Source: Garcia nutans (Eukaryota > Streptophyta > Magnoliopsida > Malpighiales > Euphorbiaceae). Taken from it: a stretch of 64,000 nucleotides of DNA. Positions within the stretch are counted from its first letter, which is position 1; every line of letters begins with the position of its first letter. Below, piece by piece: positions 33,067 to 44,915 of this stretch. Where the stretch lies: assembly GCA_947685225.1 (NCBI GenBank), contig CANTUV010000053.1, forward strand, positions 11,269,501-11,333,500, in the 5' to 3' direction. Both the position numbers and the translations under genes were made by a program. The notes under the pieces are model-generated. The model searched no databases, had not been told where the DNA came from, and saw only the letters and a program-made list of their open reading frames with translations.

Positions 33067-33682
33067 TGATAATGATAAATGTGATGAATAAACCAAAGCA
33101 TTACTCTGAAAATTGAATGGCATATTAGTGTGTCTTGGGCCCATGCTTGTCTTTGTGTAATGTGAGTCATGAATGGTAACATGATTGATAAATAAGATAT
33201 ATGGAAACAATGTTGAAACAAATGAATAATGAGATCTATGAATGCTTTTGATGGAAATGTGTTTCATGATTAATGAATTGTGAATAAAATGATGTTATGA
33301 AGTATGAGTTTGTAATATGTGTATTGATATGTTGAAAGTGAACATGGCTTAAGGAGTTCTGTGGAGATATGAGGTTATGGAATTGTTGTGTGATGTGTAA
33401 CATGTTTGTGAATGTGGAATTTGTGAGAATTGTTCTTATAAAGGTTTGAATGGTGTTTTGTTGTAACAATATATATACATATATATGTGTATATGAAATA
33501 GAAAGGGTAAGTATTGTGTTGTGAATATGCTATGTAATGATGTATTTAATTTAGGAGATTAGTGGCAATATATGAAGAATCTATTGAGAAAGGAAAACGT
33601 GGTAAGAGAACAATAAAACATGTTGCTAAAATTATAAGGTATGATTATTTTGTAATGTATACTTTATTATTTATTTGTACTA

Positions 33683-33719
33683 CTAAGCTCTCGGGCTTAG
33701 CGCGGTTGTGTAATCGCGC
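33683..33719 (+). other. Twin hairpins near the LTR 3' end (5' LTR at 31-34 kb)
   Basis: CTAAGC / GCTTAG (33683-33688 with 33695-33700) is followed by GCGCGGT / ATCGCGC (33700-33706 with 33713-33719); the G-T pair would be a G-U wobble in RNA. Homologous to the hairpins at 11264 and 58390. Confidence 0.7.
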
Positions 33720-34015
33720 AGGTATTTATGCGGATGATCTGGATGCCTAGCTGCTATGCCACGAGAAAAGTAAGAGTGTCTCGAGACCAACTAGAAGGTG
33801 ATGCATACATGTGTGATTTTTAGTTATGATTTACTTTTTGATAAGAATCATGATTTTTATAAATGTATCTTAAATTAACATAATGTTGCTTGAATTCGGA
33901 TAAAGATTTTTAAATAGAAACTAAAAGTGACATTCTTATACTTTATATACGCATTGTATGTATACCAGGTATATGTATAGTGCTTATATGGAGTATAGGG
34001 GCATTACAGTTATTT

Positions 34016-34027
34016 TGGTATCAGAAC
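34016..34027 (+). promoter_or_regulatory. Primer-binding site, tRNA-iMet type
   Basis: TGGTATCAGAAC lies 7 bp after the LTR end. Plant initiator-Met tRNA gives TGGTATCAGAGC, so 11 of 12 match. It primes minus-strand synthesis and fixes the + orientation of the element. Confidence 0.88.
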
Positions 34028-35619
34028 TTAGGTTCGAGATTCTCGGCCTAAGTAAAAAATTAAAAAGAGAAAGTTTTGAAAAGCTTAAAGAGAAGTAAAA
34101 AGAAAATTTTTGAAGAGTTTAAATAAGAATTGAAAAGAAGATTTTGGAAATGCAATTGGTAAGACATGCATATGCATTCACATCTAGGTTGGTCTCGAAC
34201 GTGGCATTGAGTGAATTGTGAATTATGAATTGTGATGTATTTGAGTTACATGAGATGAGATAAATGATAGTGTGTAAATGAGGTTTTATATGAAAGCAAA
34301 TCTAGAAATGTTGATAATTGAGAAGATGAGTGTGATATAAAGAAATGATATGGAAAGTATAAGTAAAAAGTTTGAGTATTGGTATGTATTTGGCATATAA
34401 AGAAATGGCTAGAAGAATTAAGTGGGAAATGAGTTAGAAACAAATTAAGATTAAAGTATGTGATCTATCCTCTATTGTTTGAATCTCTTCCTAATAAACT
34501 TTATGGTTGGATTTATAGAAAGAGGAAATATTGTTGGATGGGTAATATGAAAAGATATATTATGTAAATGCAAAGAGTACAGTGAACTATTGAATGAGTT
34601 GATTGGTATAGATTAAGTGTGATAATGTAAGGTGTTGATATGTAAAGTTAAAGTTATGTTCAAAAGAAAAAGAGATGATGTTGGTTAAGTATAAATATAC
34701 ATTGGTGTTGTTTGTATTGTTATTTTAATGCAAACATGGTAATTTCACTATTAGAAATGTGATATGCTTGAATATTGTGAAAGCTCATGTAAATGGTGAT
34801 GATATGTGATATTTAGATTTTTGGAATGAGTTTAATAATGGTGAAACATATATGTTTTGATGTTGCTTTGTGGTATATACATATAAAATGTTTTAAAGTT
34901 GATATTAAGAGAATGAGATGAATAAATTGAAGTTTAAGTAAATTAGTAAGTTAAAAATTTATAGTTTTAATGGAATGTGAATAAAGAGCAATTAAATATT
35001 AATAGTTTAATGTATTTACATGAGATATATGAAATGAATATTAGTGCACATGAAAGTATTAGGAATTGAGCAAAAGAAAATGAGTTACTTTAAGTAATTT
35101 GATTGGAAAGGATGAAAATGATTATGAAAGATGTGTTAAAGATATTTATAAACAAATGTGAGAGAGATATCACATTGGAAATGTGATTAAGCTCCTTGTG
35201 AAATAAGGTTCTAAGTAGAGTGTATATATTTATTGAAGGTAATGAATAACTTAAGTTATGATAAACAAATGAGTATGATGATAGTCAAAGGAAAGTGGTA
35301 AATATTAAATTTGTATAAACTATATGAAAAAGGGAAATTTAATAAATTGCATAATTATGTGTTTATATAAAGAGGATTTGTGAAATGAACTTTTGATATG
35401 AATGTGATCTATGAAGGTGTGGATAATATGTTTATTATTTTAAATCATTACATGTTTAATGGTATTAGAAGTGAGAATGGACCTGGGTAATATTGAACAG
35501 TGAAATTGTTATAGCAATAACTAAATGAGACTATCATAAGATGTGTTGGAACTCAAAGTATTTGTGTGTGAAAGTGTTTTATGTATAGATGTACAATAAG
35601 AAATTGTAAGGAAAGAATT
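34028..35619 (+). other. Non-coding internal region of the truncated element
   Basis: About 1.6 kb, A/T-rich with little C on the + strand, and stops in all frames. No zinc knuckle, protease or reverse transcriptase signature is visible. The right edge is a direct join to 5S nucleotide 83. Confidence 0.75.
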
Positions 35620-35657
35620 ATGGGTGACCTTTTGGGAAGTCCTCGTGTTGCACCCCT
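35620..35657 (+). pseudogene. 5S rRNA: 5S rRNA 3' fragment fused to the element
   Basis: Only nucleotides 83-120, from ATGGGTGACC in the C box to the normal 3' end, with C94T. The T-run terminator and a class C spacer follow normally. Confidence 0.93.
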
Positions 35658-35962
35658 ATCATTTTTCTTTTTTCGAAAATATTTTTTTTATCAACAACGA
35701 TCTTTCGCAGTTTGGGGCCGGCGGACTAATAAATCATTTGTTGGCCTTTTAGAGCAACGCGAGTAATATTGCCGATATGGCGTCGCTTGGCTCGTTTGCC
35801 CGAATCAGTCTCTCTGCAGCATATTTGAGAGCGTTGTTGTGTGGGCGAGCTTAGGATGGCATCGTAGGAAGAGGGACGAATGAGAAAGAGAATAGGCAAG
35901 GGCCATTCTCAGCGAAGCAGTGAGAGGGAGAGAATAAATTAAATTTTCTGGCAGCACATTAC

Positions 35963-36082
35963 GGGTGCAATCATACCAGCACTAACGCACCGGATCCCAT
36001 TAGAACTCCGAAGTTAAACGTGCTTGGGCGAGAGTAGTACTGAGATGGGTGACCTCTTGGGAAGTCCTCGTGTTGCTCCCCA
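35963..36082 (+). rRNA. 5S rRNA: 5S rRNA copy 5S-68
   Basis: 120 nt. G7A, C39T, A115T, T120A. Class A spacer. Confidence 0.95.
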
Positions 36083-36390
36083 ATCATTTTTCTTTTTTCG
36101 AAAATATATTTTTTTATCAACCACGATCCTTCGCAGTTTGGGGCCGGCGGACTAATAAATCATTTGTTGGCCTTTTAGAGCAACGCAAGTAATATCGCCG
36201 ATATGGCGTCGCTTGGCTCGTTTACCCGAATCAGTATCTTTCTGCAGCAGATTTGAGAGCGGTGGTGCTTGGGCGAGCTTAGGATGGCATCGTAGGAAGA
36301 CGGACGAATGAGAAAGAGAATAGGCAAGCGCCATTCTCAGTGAAGCAGTGAGAGGGAGAGAATAAATTAAAATTTCTGGCAGCGCATGAC

Positions 36391-36510
36391 GGAAGCGATC
36401 ATACCAGCACTAACGCACCGGATCCCATCAGAACTCCGAAGTTAAACGTGCTTGGGCGAGAGTAGTACTGAGATGGGTGACGTCTTTGGAAGTCCTCTTG
36501 TTGCACCCCT
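36391..36510 (+). rRNA. 5S rRNA: 5S rRNA copy 5S-69
   Basis: 120 nt. G3A and T4A (helix I), C92G and G97T (C box), G108T. Class B spacer. Confidence 0.94.
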
Positions 36511-36816
36511 ATCATTTTTTTTTTCAAAAATATTTTTTTTTATCAACCGCGATCTTTCGCAGTTTGGGGCCGGCGGACTAATAAATCATTTGTTGGCCTT
36601 TTAGAGCAACGCGAGTAATATCGTCGATATGGCGTCGCTTGGCTCGTTTGCCCGAATCAGTCTCTCTCTGCAGAAGATTTGAGAGCGTTGGTGCGTGGGC
36701 GAACTTTGGATGGCATCGTAGGAAGAGGGACGAATGAGAAAGAGAATAGGCAAGGGCCATTCTCAGCGAAGCAGTGAGAGGGAGAGAATAAATTAAATTT
36801 TCTGGCAGCGCATGAC

Positions 36817-36936
36817 GGGTGCGATCATACCAGCACTAACGCACCGTATCCCATCAGAACTCCGAAGATAAACGTGCTTGGGCGAGAGTAGTACTGAGAT
36901 GGGTGACCTCTTGGGAAGTCCTCGTGTTGCACCCCT
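36817..36936 (+). rRNA. 5S rRNA: 5S rRNA copy 5S-70
   Basis: 120 nt. G31T, T52A. Class C spacer. Confidence 0.95.
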
Positions 36937-37241
36937 ATCATTTTTCTTTTTTCGAAAATATTTTTTTTTCAACCACGATCCTTCGCAGTTTGGGGCCGGC
37001 GGACTAATAAATCATTTGTTGGCCTTTTAGAGCAACGCGAGTAATATCGCCGATATGGCGTCGCTTGGCTCGTTTGCCCAAATCAGTCTCTCTCTGCAGG
37101 ATATTTGAGAGCGTTGTTGTGTGTGCGAGCTTAGGATTGCATCGTAGGAAGAGGGACGAATGAGAAAAAGAATAGGCAAGGGCCATTCTCAGCGAAGCAG
37201 TGAGAGGGAGAAAATAAATTAAATTTCATGCAGCGCATTAC

Positions 37242-37361
37242 TGGTGCGATCATACCAGCACTGACGCACCGGATCACATCAGAACTCTGAAGTTAAACGT
37301 GCTTGGGCGAGAGTAGTACTGAGATGGGTGATCTCTTGGGAAGTCCTTGTGTTGCACCCCT
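37242..37361 (+). rRNA. 5S rRNA: 5S rRNA copy 5S-71
   Basis: 120 nt. G1T, A22G, C35A, C47T, C91T, C107T. TTTCATGC upstream variant. Class A spacer. Confidence 0.93.
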
Positions 37362-37668
37362 ATCATTTTTCTTTTTTCGAAAATATTTTTTTTATCAACC
37401 ACGATCATTTGCAGTGTGGGGCCGGCGGACTAATAAATCATTTGTTGGCCTTTTAGAGCAACCCGAGTAATATCGCCGATATGGCGTCGCTTAGCTCGTT
37501 TGCCCGAATCAGTATCTTTCTGCAGCAGATTTGAGAGCGGTGGTGCTTGGGCGAGCTTAGGATGGCATCGTAGGAAGAGGGACGAATGAGAAAGAGAATA
37601 GGCAAGGGCCATTCTCAGCGAAGCAGTGAGAGGGAGAGAATAAATTAAATTTTCTGGCAGCGCATTAC

Positions 37669-37788
37669 GGGTGCGATCATACCAGCACTAATTCACCGGA
37701 TCCCATCAGAACTCCGAAGTCAAACGTGCTTGGGCGAGAGTAGTACTGAGATGGGTGACCTCTTGGGAAGTCTTCGTGTTGCACACCT
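37669..37788 (+). rRNA. 5S rRNA: 5S rRNA copy 5S-72
   Basis: 120 nt. C24T, G25T, T53C, C105T, C117A. Class C spacer. Confidence 0.95.
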
Positions 37789-38093
37789 ATCATTTTTTTT
37801 TTCAAAAATATTTTTTTTATCAACCGTGATCTTTCGCAGTTTGGGGCCGGCGGACTAATAAATCATTTGTTGGCCTTTTAGAGCAACGCGAGTAATATTG
37901 CCGATATGGCGTCGCTTGGCTCGGTTGCCCGAATCAGTCTCTCTCTACAGCATATTTGAGAGCGTTGTTGTGTGGGCGAGCTTTGGATGGCATCGTAGGA
38001 AGATGGACGAATGAGAAAGTGAATAGGCAAGGGCCATTCTCAGCGAAGCAGTGAGAGGGAGAGAATAAATTAAATTTTCTGGCAGTGCATGAC

Positions 38094-38213
38094 GGGTGCG
38101 ATCATACCAGCACTAACGCACCGGATCCCATCAGAACTCCGAAGTTAAACATGCTTGGGCGAGAGTAGTACTGAGAAGGGTGACTTCTTGGGAAGTCCTC
38201 GTGTTGCACCCCT
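38094..38213 (+). rRNA. 5S rRNA: 5S rRNA copy 5S-73
   Basis: 120 nt. G58A (A box), T84A and C92T (C box). Class C spacer. Confidence 0.95.
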
Positions 38214-38519
38214 ATCATTTTTCTTTTTTCGAATATATTTTTTTTTCAACAACGATCCTTCGCAGTTTGGGGCCGGCGGACTAATAAATCATTTGTTGGC
38301 CTTTTAGAGCAACGCGAGTAATATCGCCGATATGGCGTCGCTTGGCTCGTTTGGCCAAATCAGTCTCTCTCTGCAGCATATTTGAGAGCGTTGTTGTGTG
38401 GGCGAGCTTAGGATGGCATCGTAGGAAGAGGGACGAATTAGAAAGAGAATAGGCAAGGGCCATTCTCAGCGAAGCAGTGAGAGGGAGAGAATAAATTAAA
38501 TTTTCTGGCATCGCATTAC

Positions 38520-38639
38520 GGGTGCGATCATATCAGCACTAACGCACTGGATCCCATCAGAACTCCGAAGTCAAACGTGCTTGGGCGAGAGTAGTATTGA
38601 GATGGGTGACCTCTTGGGAAGTCCTTGTGTTGCACACCT
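38520..38639 (+). rRNA. 5S rRNA: 5S rRNA copy 5S-74
   Basis: 120 nt. C14T, C29T, T53C, C78T, C107T, C117A. Class A spacer. Confidence 0.95.
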
Positions 38640-38946
38640 ATCATTTTTATTTTTTCGAAAATATTTTTTTTATCAACCACGATCATTTGCAGTTTGGGGC
38701 CGGCGGACTAATAAATCATTTGTTGGCCTTTTAGAGCAACGCGAGTAATATCGCCGATATGGCGTCGCTTCGCTCGTTTGCCCGAATCAGTATCTTTCTG
38801 CAGCAGATTTGAGAGCGGTGGTGCTTGGGCGAGCTTAGGATGGCATCGTAGGAAGACGGACGAATGAGAAAGAGAATAGGCAAGCGCCATTCTCAGCGAA
38901 GCAGTGAGAGGGAGTGAATAAATTAAATTTTCTGGCAACGCATGAT

Positions 38947-39067
38947 GGGTGCGATCATACCAGCACTAACGCACCGGATCCCATCAGAACTCCGAAGTTA
39001 AACGTGCATTGGGCGAGAGTAGTACTGAGATGGGTGACCTCTTGGGAAGTCCTCGTGTTGTACCCCT
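38947..39067 (+). rRNA. 5S rRNA: 5S rRNA copy 5S-75
   Basis: 121 nt with an extra A inside the A box (CGTGCATTGGG); C114T. T at -1. Class D spacer. Confidence 0.94.
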
Positions 39068-39374
39068 ATCATTTTTCTTTTTTCAAAAATATTTTTTTTA
39101 TCAACAACGATCATTTGCAGTTTGGGGCCGGCGGACTAATAAATCATTTGTTAGCCTTTTAGAGCAACGCGAGTAATAACGCCGATATGGCGTCGCTTAG
39201 CTCATTTGCCGAAATCAGTATCTTTCTGCAGCAGATTTGAGAGCGTTTGTGCGTGTGCAAGCTTAGGATGACATCATAGGAAGAGGGACGAATGAGAAAG
39301 AGAATAGGCAAGGGCCATTCTCAGCGAAGCAGTGAGAGGGAGAGAATAAATTAAATTTTCTGGCAGCGCATTAC

Positions 39375-39494
39375 GGGTGCGATCATACCAGCACTAACGC
39401 ACCGGATCCCATCAGAACTCCGAAGTCAAACGTGCTTGGGCGAGAGTAGTACTGAGATGGGTGACCTCTTGGGAAGTCCTGGTGTTGCACACCT
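39375..39494 (+). rRNA. 5S rRNA: 5S rRNA copy 5S-76
   Basis: 120 nt. T53C, C107G, C117A. Class A spacer carrying the same private changes as the spacer after 5S-1. Confidence 0.95.
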
Positions 39495-39801
39495 ATCATT
39501 TTTCTTTTTTCGAAAATATTTTTTTTATCAACCACGATCATTTGCAGTTTTGGGCATGCGGAATAATAAATCATTTGTTGGCCTTTTAGAGCAACGCGAG
39601 TAAAATCGCCGATATGGCGTCGCTTAGCTCGTTTGCCCGAATCAGTATCTTTCTGCAGCAGATTTGAGAGTGGTGGTGCTTGGGCGAGCTTAGGATGGCA
39701 TCGTAGGAAGACGGACGAATGAGAAAGAGAATAGGCAAGCACCATTCTCAGCGAAGCAGTGAGAGGGAGAGAATAAATTAAATTTTCTGGCAGCGCATTA
39801 C

Positions 39802-39921
39802 GGGTGCGATCATACCAGCACTAACGCACCGGATCCCATCAGAACTCCAAAGTTAAACGCGCTTGGGAGAGAGTAGTACTGTGATGGGTGACCTTTTGGG
39901 AAGTCCTCGTGTTGCACCCCT
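39802..39921 (+). rRNA. 5S rRNA: 5S rRNA copy 5S-77
   Basis: 120 nt. G48A, T59C, C67A, A81T, C94T; the last four are shared with 5S-2. Class C spacer. Confidence 0.95.
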
Positions 39922-40228
39922 ATCATTTTTCTTTTTTCGAAAATATTTTTTTTATCAACAACGATCCTTCTCAGTTTGGGGCCGGCGGACTAATAAATCA
40001 TTTGTTAGCCATTTAGAGCAACGCGAGTAATATCGCCGATATGGCGTCGCTTGGCTCGTTTGCCCGAATCAGTCTCTCTCTGCAGCATATTTGAGAGCGT
40101 TGTTGTGTGGGCGAGCTTTGGATGGCATCGTAGGAAGAGGGACGAATGAGAAAGAGAATAGGCAAGGGCCATTCTCAGCGAAGCCGTTAGAGGTAGAGAA
40201 TAAATTAAATTTTCTGGCAGTGCATGAC

Positions 40229-40348
40229 GGGTGCGATCAAACCAGCACTAACGCACCGGAGACCATCAGAACTCCGAAGATAAACGTGCTTGGGCGAGAG
40301 TAGTACTGAGATGGGTGACCTCTTGGGAAGTCCTCGTGTTGCACCCCT
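40229..40348 (+). rRNA. 5S rRNA: 5S rRNA copy 5S-78
   Basis: 120 nt. T12A, T33G, C34A, T52A. Class C spacer. Confidence 0.95.
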
Positions 40349-40654
40349 ATCATTTTTCTTTTTTCGAAAATATTTTTTTTTCAACAACGATCCTTCGCAG
40401 TTTGGGGCCGGCGGACTAATAAATCATTTGTTGGCCTTTTAGAGCAACGCGAGTAATATCGCTGATATGGCGTCGCTTGGCTCGTTTGGCCATATCAGTC
40501 TCTCTCTGCAGCATATTTGAGAGCGTTGTTGTGTGGGCGAGCTTAGGATGACATCGTAGGAAGAGGGACGAATGAGAAAGAGAATAGGCAAGGGCCACTC
40601 TCAGCGAAGCAGTGAGCGGGAGAGAATAAATTAAATTTTCTTGCAGCGCAATAC

Positions 40655-40774
40655 GGGTGCTATCATACCAGCACTAACGCATCGGATTCCAAAAGAACTC
40701 CGAAGTTAAACGTGCCTGGGCGAGAGTAGTACTGAGATGGGTGACCTCTTGGGAAGTCCTCGTGTTTTACCCCT
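40655..40774 (+). rRNA. 5S rRNA: 5S rRNA copy 5S-79
   Basis: 120 nt. G7T, C28T, C34T, T38A, C39A, T62C (A box), G113T, C114T. One of the most decayed copies. Class B spacer. Confidence 0.92.
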
Positions 40775-41078
40775 ATCATTTTTTTTTCAAAAATATTTTT
40801 TTTATCAACCGCGATCTTTTGCAGTTTGGGGCCGGCGGACTAATAAATCATTTGTTAGCCTTTTAGAGCAACGCGAGTAATATCGCCGATATGGCGTCGC
40901 TTGGCTCGTTTGCCCGAATCAGTCTCTCTCTGCAGCAGATTTGAGAGCGTTGGTGCGTGGTCGAGCTTTGGATGGCATCGTAGGAAGAGGGACGAATGAG
41001 AAAGAGAATAGGCTAGGGCCATTCTCAGCGAAGCAGTGAGAGGGACAGAATAAATTAAATTTTCTGGCAGCACTTGAT

Positions 41079-41198
41079 GTGTGCGATCATACTAGCACTA
41101 ACGCACCGGATCCCATCAGAACTCTGAAGTTAAACGTGCTTGGGCGAGAGTAGTACTGAGATGGTTGACCTCTTGGGAAGTCCTCTTGTTGCACCCCT
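41079..41198 (+). rRNA. 5S rRNA: 5S rRNA copy 5S-80
   Basis: 120 nt. G2T, C15T, C47T, G87T, G108T. T at -1. Class C spacer. Confidence 0.94.
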
Positions 41199-41503
41199 AT
41201 CATTTTTCTTTTTTCGAAAATATTTTTTTTATCAACAACGATCATTCGCAGTTTGGGGCCGGCGGACTAATAAATCATTTGTTGGCCTTTTAGAGCAACG
41301 CGAGTAATATCGCCGATATGGCGTCGCTTGGCTCGTTTGCCCGAATCAGTCTCTCTCTGCAGCATATTTGAGAGCGTTGTTGTGTGGGCGAGCTTAGGAT
41401 GGCATCGTAGGAAGAGGGACGAATGAGAAAGAGAATAGGCTAGGGCCATTCTCAGCGAAGCAGTGAGAGGGACAGAATAAATTAAATTTTCTGGCAGCAT
41501 GAC

Positions 41504-41623
41504 GGGTGCGATCATACCAGCACTAACGCACCGGATCCCATCAGAACTCTGAAGATAAAAGTGCTTGGGCGAGAGTAGTACTGAGATGGGTGACCTCTTG
41601 GTAAGTCCTCGTGTTGCACCCCT
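41504..41623 (+). rRNA. 5S rRNA: 5S rRNA copy 5S-81
   Basis: 120 nt. C47T, T52A and C57A (A box), G99T. The upstream block lacks 2 bp (GGCAGCATGAC), which shifts the AT box. Class C spacer. Confidence 0.94.
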
Positions 41624-41930
41624 ATCATTTTTCTTTTTTCGAAAATATTTTTTTTATCAACCACGATCCTTCCCAGTTTGGGGCCGGCGGACTAATAAAT
41701 CATTTGTTGGCCTTTTAGAACAATGCGAGTAATATCGCCGATATGGCGTCGCTTGGCTCGTTTGGCCAAATCAGTCTCTCTCTGCAGCATATTTGAGAGC
41801 GTTGTTGTGTGGGCGAGCTTAGGATGGCATCGTAGGAAGAGGGACGAATGAGAAAGAGAATAGGCAAGGGCCATTCTCAGCGAAGCAGTGAGAGGGAGAT
41901 AATAAATTAAATTTTTTGGCAGCGCATTAC

Positions 41931-42050
41931 GGGTGCGATCATATCAGCACTAACGCACCGGATCCCATCAGAACTCCGAAGTTAAACGTGCTTGGGCGAG
42001 AGTAGTACTGAGATGGGTGACCTCTTGGGAAGTCCTCGTGTTGCACCACT
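41931..42050 (+). rRNA. 5S rRNA: 5S rRNA copy 5S-82
   Basis: 120 nt. C14T, C118A. Class B spacer. Starts a block repeated from 5S-87. Confidence 0.95.
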
Positions 42051-42356
42051 ATCATTTTTCTTTTTTTGAAAATATTTTTTTATCAACCACGATCCTTCCC
42101 AGTTTGGGGCCGGCGGACTAATAAATCATTTGTTGGCCTTTTAGAGCAATGCGAGTAATATCGCCGATATGGCGTCGCTTGGCTCGTTTGCCCGAATCAG
42201 TCTCTCTCTGCAGCAGATTTGAGAGCGTTGGTGCGTGGGCGAGCTTAGGATGGCATCGTAGGAAGAGGGACGAATGAGAAAGAGAATAGGCAAGGGCCAT
42301 TCTCAGCGAAGCAGTGAGAGGGAGATAATAAATTAAATTTTTTGGCAGCGCATTAC

Positions 42357-42476
42357 GGGTGCGATCATATCAGCACTAACGCACCGGATCCCATCAGAAC
42401 TCCGAAGTCAAACGTGCTTGGGCGAGAGTAGTACTGAGATGGGTGACCTCTTGGGAAGTCCTTGTGTTGCACACCT
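42357..42476 (+). rRNA. 5S rRNA: 5S rRNA copy 5S-83
   Basis: 120 nt. C14T, T53C, C107T, C117A. Class A spacer. Confidence 0.95.
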
Positions 42477-42782
42477 ATCATTTTTATTTTTTCAAAAATA
42501 TTTTTTTTATCAACCACGATCATTTGCAGTATGGGCCGGCGAACTAATAAATCATTTTTTGGCCTTTTAGAGCAACGCGAGTAATATCGCCGATATGGCG
42601 TCGCTTAGCTCGTTTGCCCGAATCAGTATCTTTCTGCAGCAGATTTGAGAGCGGTGGTGCTTGGGCGAGCTTAGGATGGCATCGTAGGAAGACGGACGAA
42701 TGAGAAAGAGAATCGGCAAGCTCCATTCTCAGCGAAGCAGTGAGAGGGAGAGAATAAATTAAATTTTCTGGCAGCGCATGAT

Positions 42783-42902
42783 GAGTGTGATCATACCAGC
42801 ACTAACGCACCGGATCCCATCAGAACTCCGAAGTTAAACGTGGTTGGGCGAGAGTAGAACTGAGATGGGTGACCTCTTGGGAAGTCCTCGTGTTGCACCC
42901 CT
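42783..42902 (+). rRNA. 5S rRNA: 5S rRNA copy 5S-84
   Basis: 120 nt. G2A, C6T, C61G (A box), T76A. T at -1. D-type spacer (TAATAACG, GCGTTGGTGCGTGTGCG). Confidence 0.94.
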
Positions 42903-43209
42903 ATCATTTTTCTTTTTTCAAAAATATTTTTTTTATCAACCACGATCATTTGCAGTTTGGGGCCGGCGGACTAATAAATCATTTGTTAGCCTTTTAGAGC
43001 AACGCGAGTAATAACGCCGATATGGCGTCACTTAGCTCATTTGCCCAAATCAGTATCTTTCTGCAGCAGATTTGAGAGCGTTGGTGCGTGTGCGAGCTTA
43101 GGATAGCATCGTAGGAAGAGGGACGAATGAGAAAGAGAATAGGCAAGGGCCATTCTCAGCGAAGCAGTGAGAGGGAGAGAATAAATTAAATTTTCTGGCA
43201 GCGCATTAC

Positions 43210-43330
43210 GGGTGCGATCATACCAGCACTAACGCACCGGATTCCATCAGAACTCCGAAGTCAAACGTGCTTGGGCGGAGAGTAGTACTGAGATGGGTGA
43301 CCTCTTGTGAAGTCCTCGTGTTGCACCCCT
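43210..43330 (+). rRNA. 5S rRNA: 5S rRNA copy 5S-85
   Basis: 121 nt with an extra G near nt 68. C34T, T53C, G98T. Class C spacer. Confidence 0.94.
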
Positions 43331-43637
43331 ATCATTTTTCTTTTTTCGAAAATATTTTTTTTATCAACAACGATCCTTCGCAGTTTGGGGCCGGCGGACT
43401 AATAAATCATTTGTTGGCCTTTTAGAGCAACGCGAGTAATATCGCCGATATGGCGTCGCTTGGCTCGTTTGCCCGAATCATTCTCTCTCTGCAGCATATT
43501 TGAGAGCGTTGTTGTGTGGGCGAGCTTAGGATGGCATCGTAGGAAGAGGGACGAATGAGAAAGAGAATAGGCAAGCGCCATTCTCAGCGAAGCAGTGAGA
43601 GGGAGAGAATAAATTAAATTTTCTGGCAGCGCATGAC

Positions 43638-43756
43638 GGGTGCGATCATACCAGAATAACGCACCAGATCCCATCAGAACTCCGAAGTTAAACGTGCTTG
43701 GGCGAGAGTAGTACTGAGATGGGTGACCTCTTGGGAAGTCCTCGTGTTGCACCACT
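43638..43756 (+). rRNA. 5S rRNA: 5S rRNA copy 5S-86
   Basis: 119 nt: CCAGAATAACG in place of CCAGCACTAACG (nt 14-25), plus G30A and C118A. Class B spacer. Confidence 0.93.
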
Positions 43757-44062
43757 ATCATTTTTCTTTTTTTGAAAATATTTTTTTATCAACCACGATC
43801 CTTCCCAGTTTGGGGCCGGCGGACTAATAAATCATTTGTTGGCCTTTTAGAGCAATGCGAGTAATATCGCCGATATGGCGTCGCTTGGCTCGTTTGCCCG
43901 AATCAGTCTCTCTCTGCAGCAGATTTGAGAGCGTTGGTGCGTGGGCGATCTTAGGATGGCATCGTAGGAAGAGGGACGAATGAGAAAGAGAATAGGCAAG
44001 GGCCATTCCCAGCGAAGCAGTGAGAGGGAGATAATAAATTAAATTTTTTGGCAGCGCATTAC

Positions 44063-44182
44063 GGGTGCGATCATATCAGCACTAACGCACCGGATCCCAT
44101 CAGAACTCCGAAGACAAACGTGCTTGGGCGAGAGTAGTACTGAGATGGGTGACCTCTTGGGAAGTCCTCGTGTTGCACCCCT
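44063..44182 (+). rRNA. 5S rRNA: 5S rRNA copy 5S-87
   Basis: 120 nt. C14T, T52A, T53C. Class B spacer. Confidence 0.95.
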
Positions 44183-44489
44183 ATCATTTTTCTTTTTTTG
44201 AAAATATTTTTTTTATCAACCACGATCCTTCCCAGTTTGGGGCCGGCGGACTAATAAATCATTTGTTGGCCTTTTAGAGCAATGCGAGTAATATCGCCGA
44301 TATGGCATCGCTTGGCTCGTTTGCCCGAATCAGTCTCTCTCTGCAGCAGATTTGAGAGCGTTGGTGCGTGGGCGATCTTAGGATGGCATCGTAGGAAGAG
44401 GGACGAATGAGAAAGAGAATAGGCAAGGGCCATTCCCAGCGAAGCAGTGAGAGGGAGATAATAAATTAAATTTTTTGGCAGCGCATTAC

Positions 44490-44609
44490 GGGTGCGATCA
44501 TAGCAGCACTAACGCACCGGATCCCATCAGAACTCCGAAGTCAAACGTGCTTGGGCGAGAGTAGTACTGAGATGGTTGACCTCTTGGGAAGTCCTTGTGT
44601 TGCACACCT
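44490..44609 (+). rRNA. 5S rRNA: 5S rRNA copy 5S-88
   Basis: 120 nt. C14G, T53C, G87T, C107T, C117A. Class A spacer. Confidence 0.95.
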
Positions 44610-44915
44610 ATCATTTTTATTTTTTCGAAAATATTTTTTTTATCAACCACGATCATTTGCAGTATGGGCCGGCGAACTAATAAATCATTTTTTGGCCTTT
44701 TAGAGCAACGCGAGTAATATCGCCGATATGGCGTCGCTTAGCTCGTTTGCCCGAATCAGTATCTTCCTGCAGCAGATTTGAGAGCGGTGGTGCTTGGGCG
44801 ATCTTAGGATGGCATCGTAGGAAGACGGACGAATGAGAAAGAGAATAGGCAAGCGCCATTCTCAGCGAAGCAGTGAGAGGGAGAGAATAAATTAAATTTT
44901 CTGGCAGCGCATGAT

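Larger units (their letters stand above)
31160..34008 (+). repeat. 5' LTR, 2,849 bp
   Basis: TG...CA ends. It shares landmarks in order with the LTR at 56.2-58.8 kb: the TGTAATATC start, CCATTGTGATTGGCTATG (near 32669 here), a GGTGGCATGCCT site (near 32813) followed by a duplicated segment, the twin hairpin near the 3' end, and the final ATTACA. It differs by a GC-rich minisatellite at 31.8-32.2 kb and an ATT-rich microsatellite. No gene seen. Confidence 0.88.
31160..35619 (+). mobile_element. Truncated LTR retrotransposon (5' LTR and 5' internal part)
   Basis: The element begins TGTAATATC at 31160, has an LTR ending ATTACA at 34008, a primer-binding site at 34016, and about 1.6 kb of internal sequence that stops abruptly where a 5S gene fragment starts at 35620. 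No 3' LTR or polypurine tract follows and no target duplication can be checked. No gag or pol reading frame is visible, so it may be a non-autonomous element, or the coding part may have been deleted. The LTR is a diverged relative of the two other LTRs in the window. Confidence 0.88.

Noticed and set aside
34028..35619. Possible gag in the interior of the truncated element
   Set aside because: Stops in every frame and no zinc-knuckle or other gag motif.
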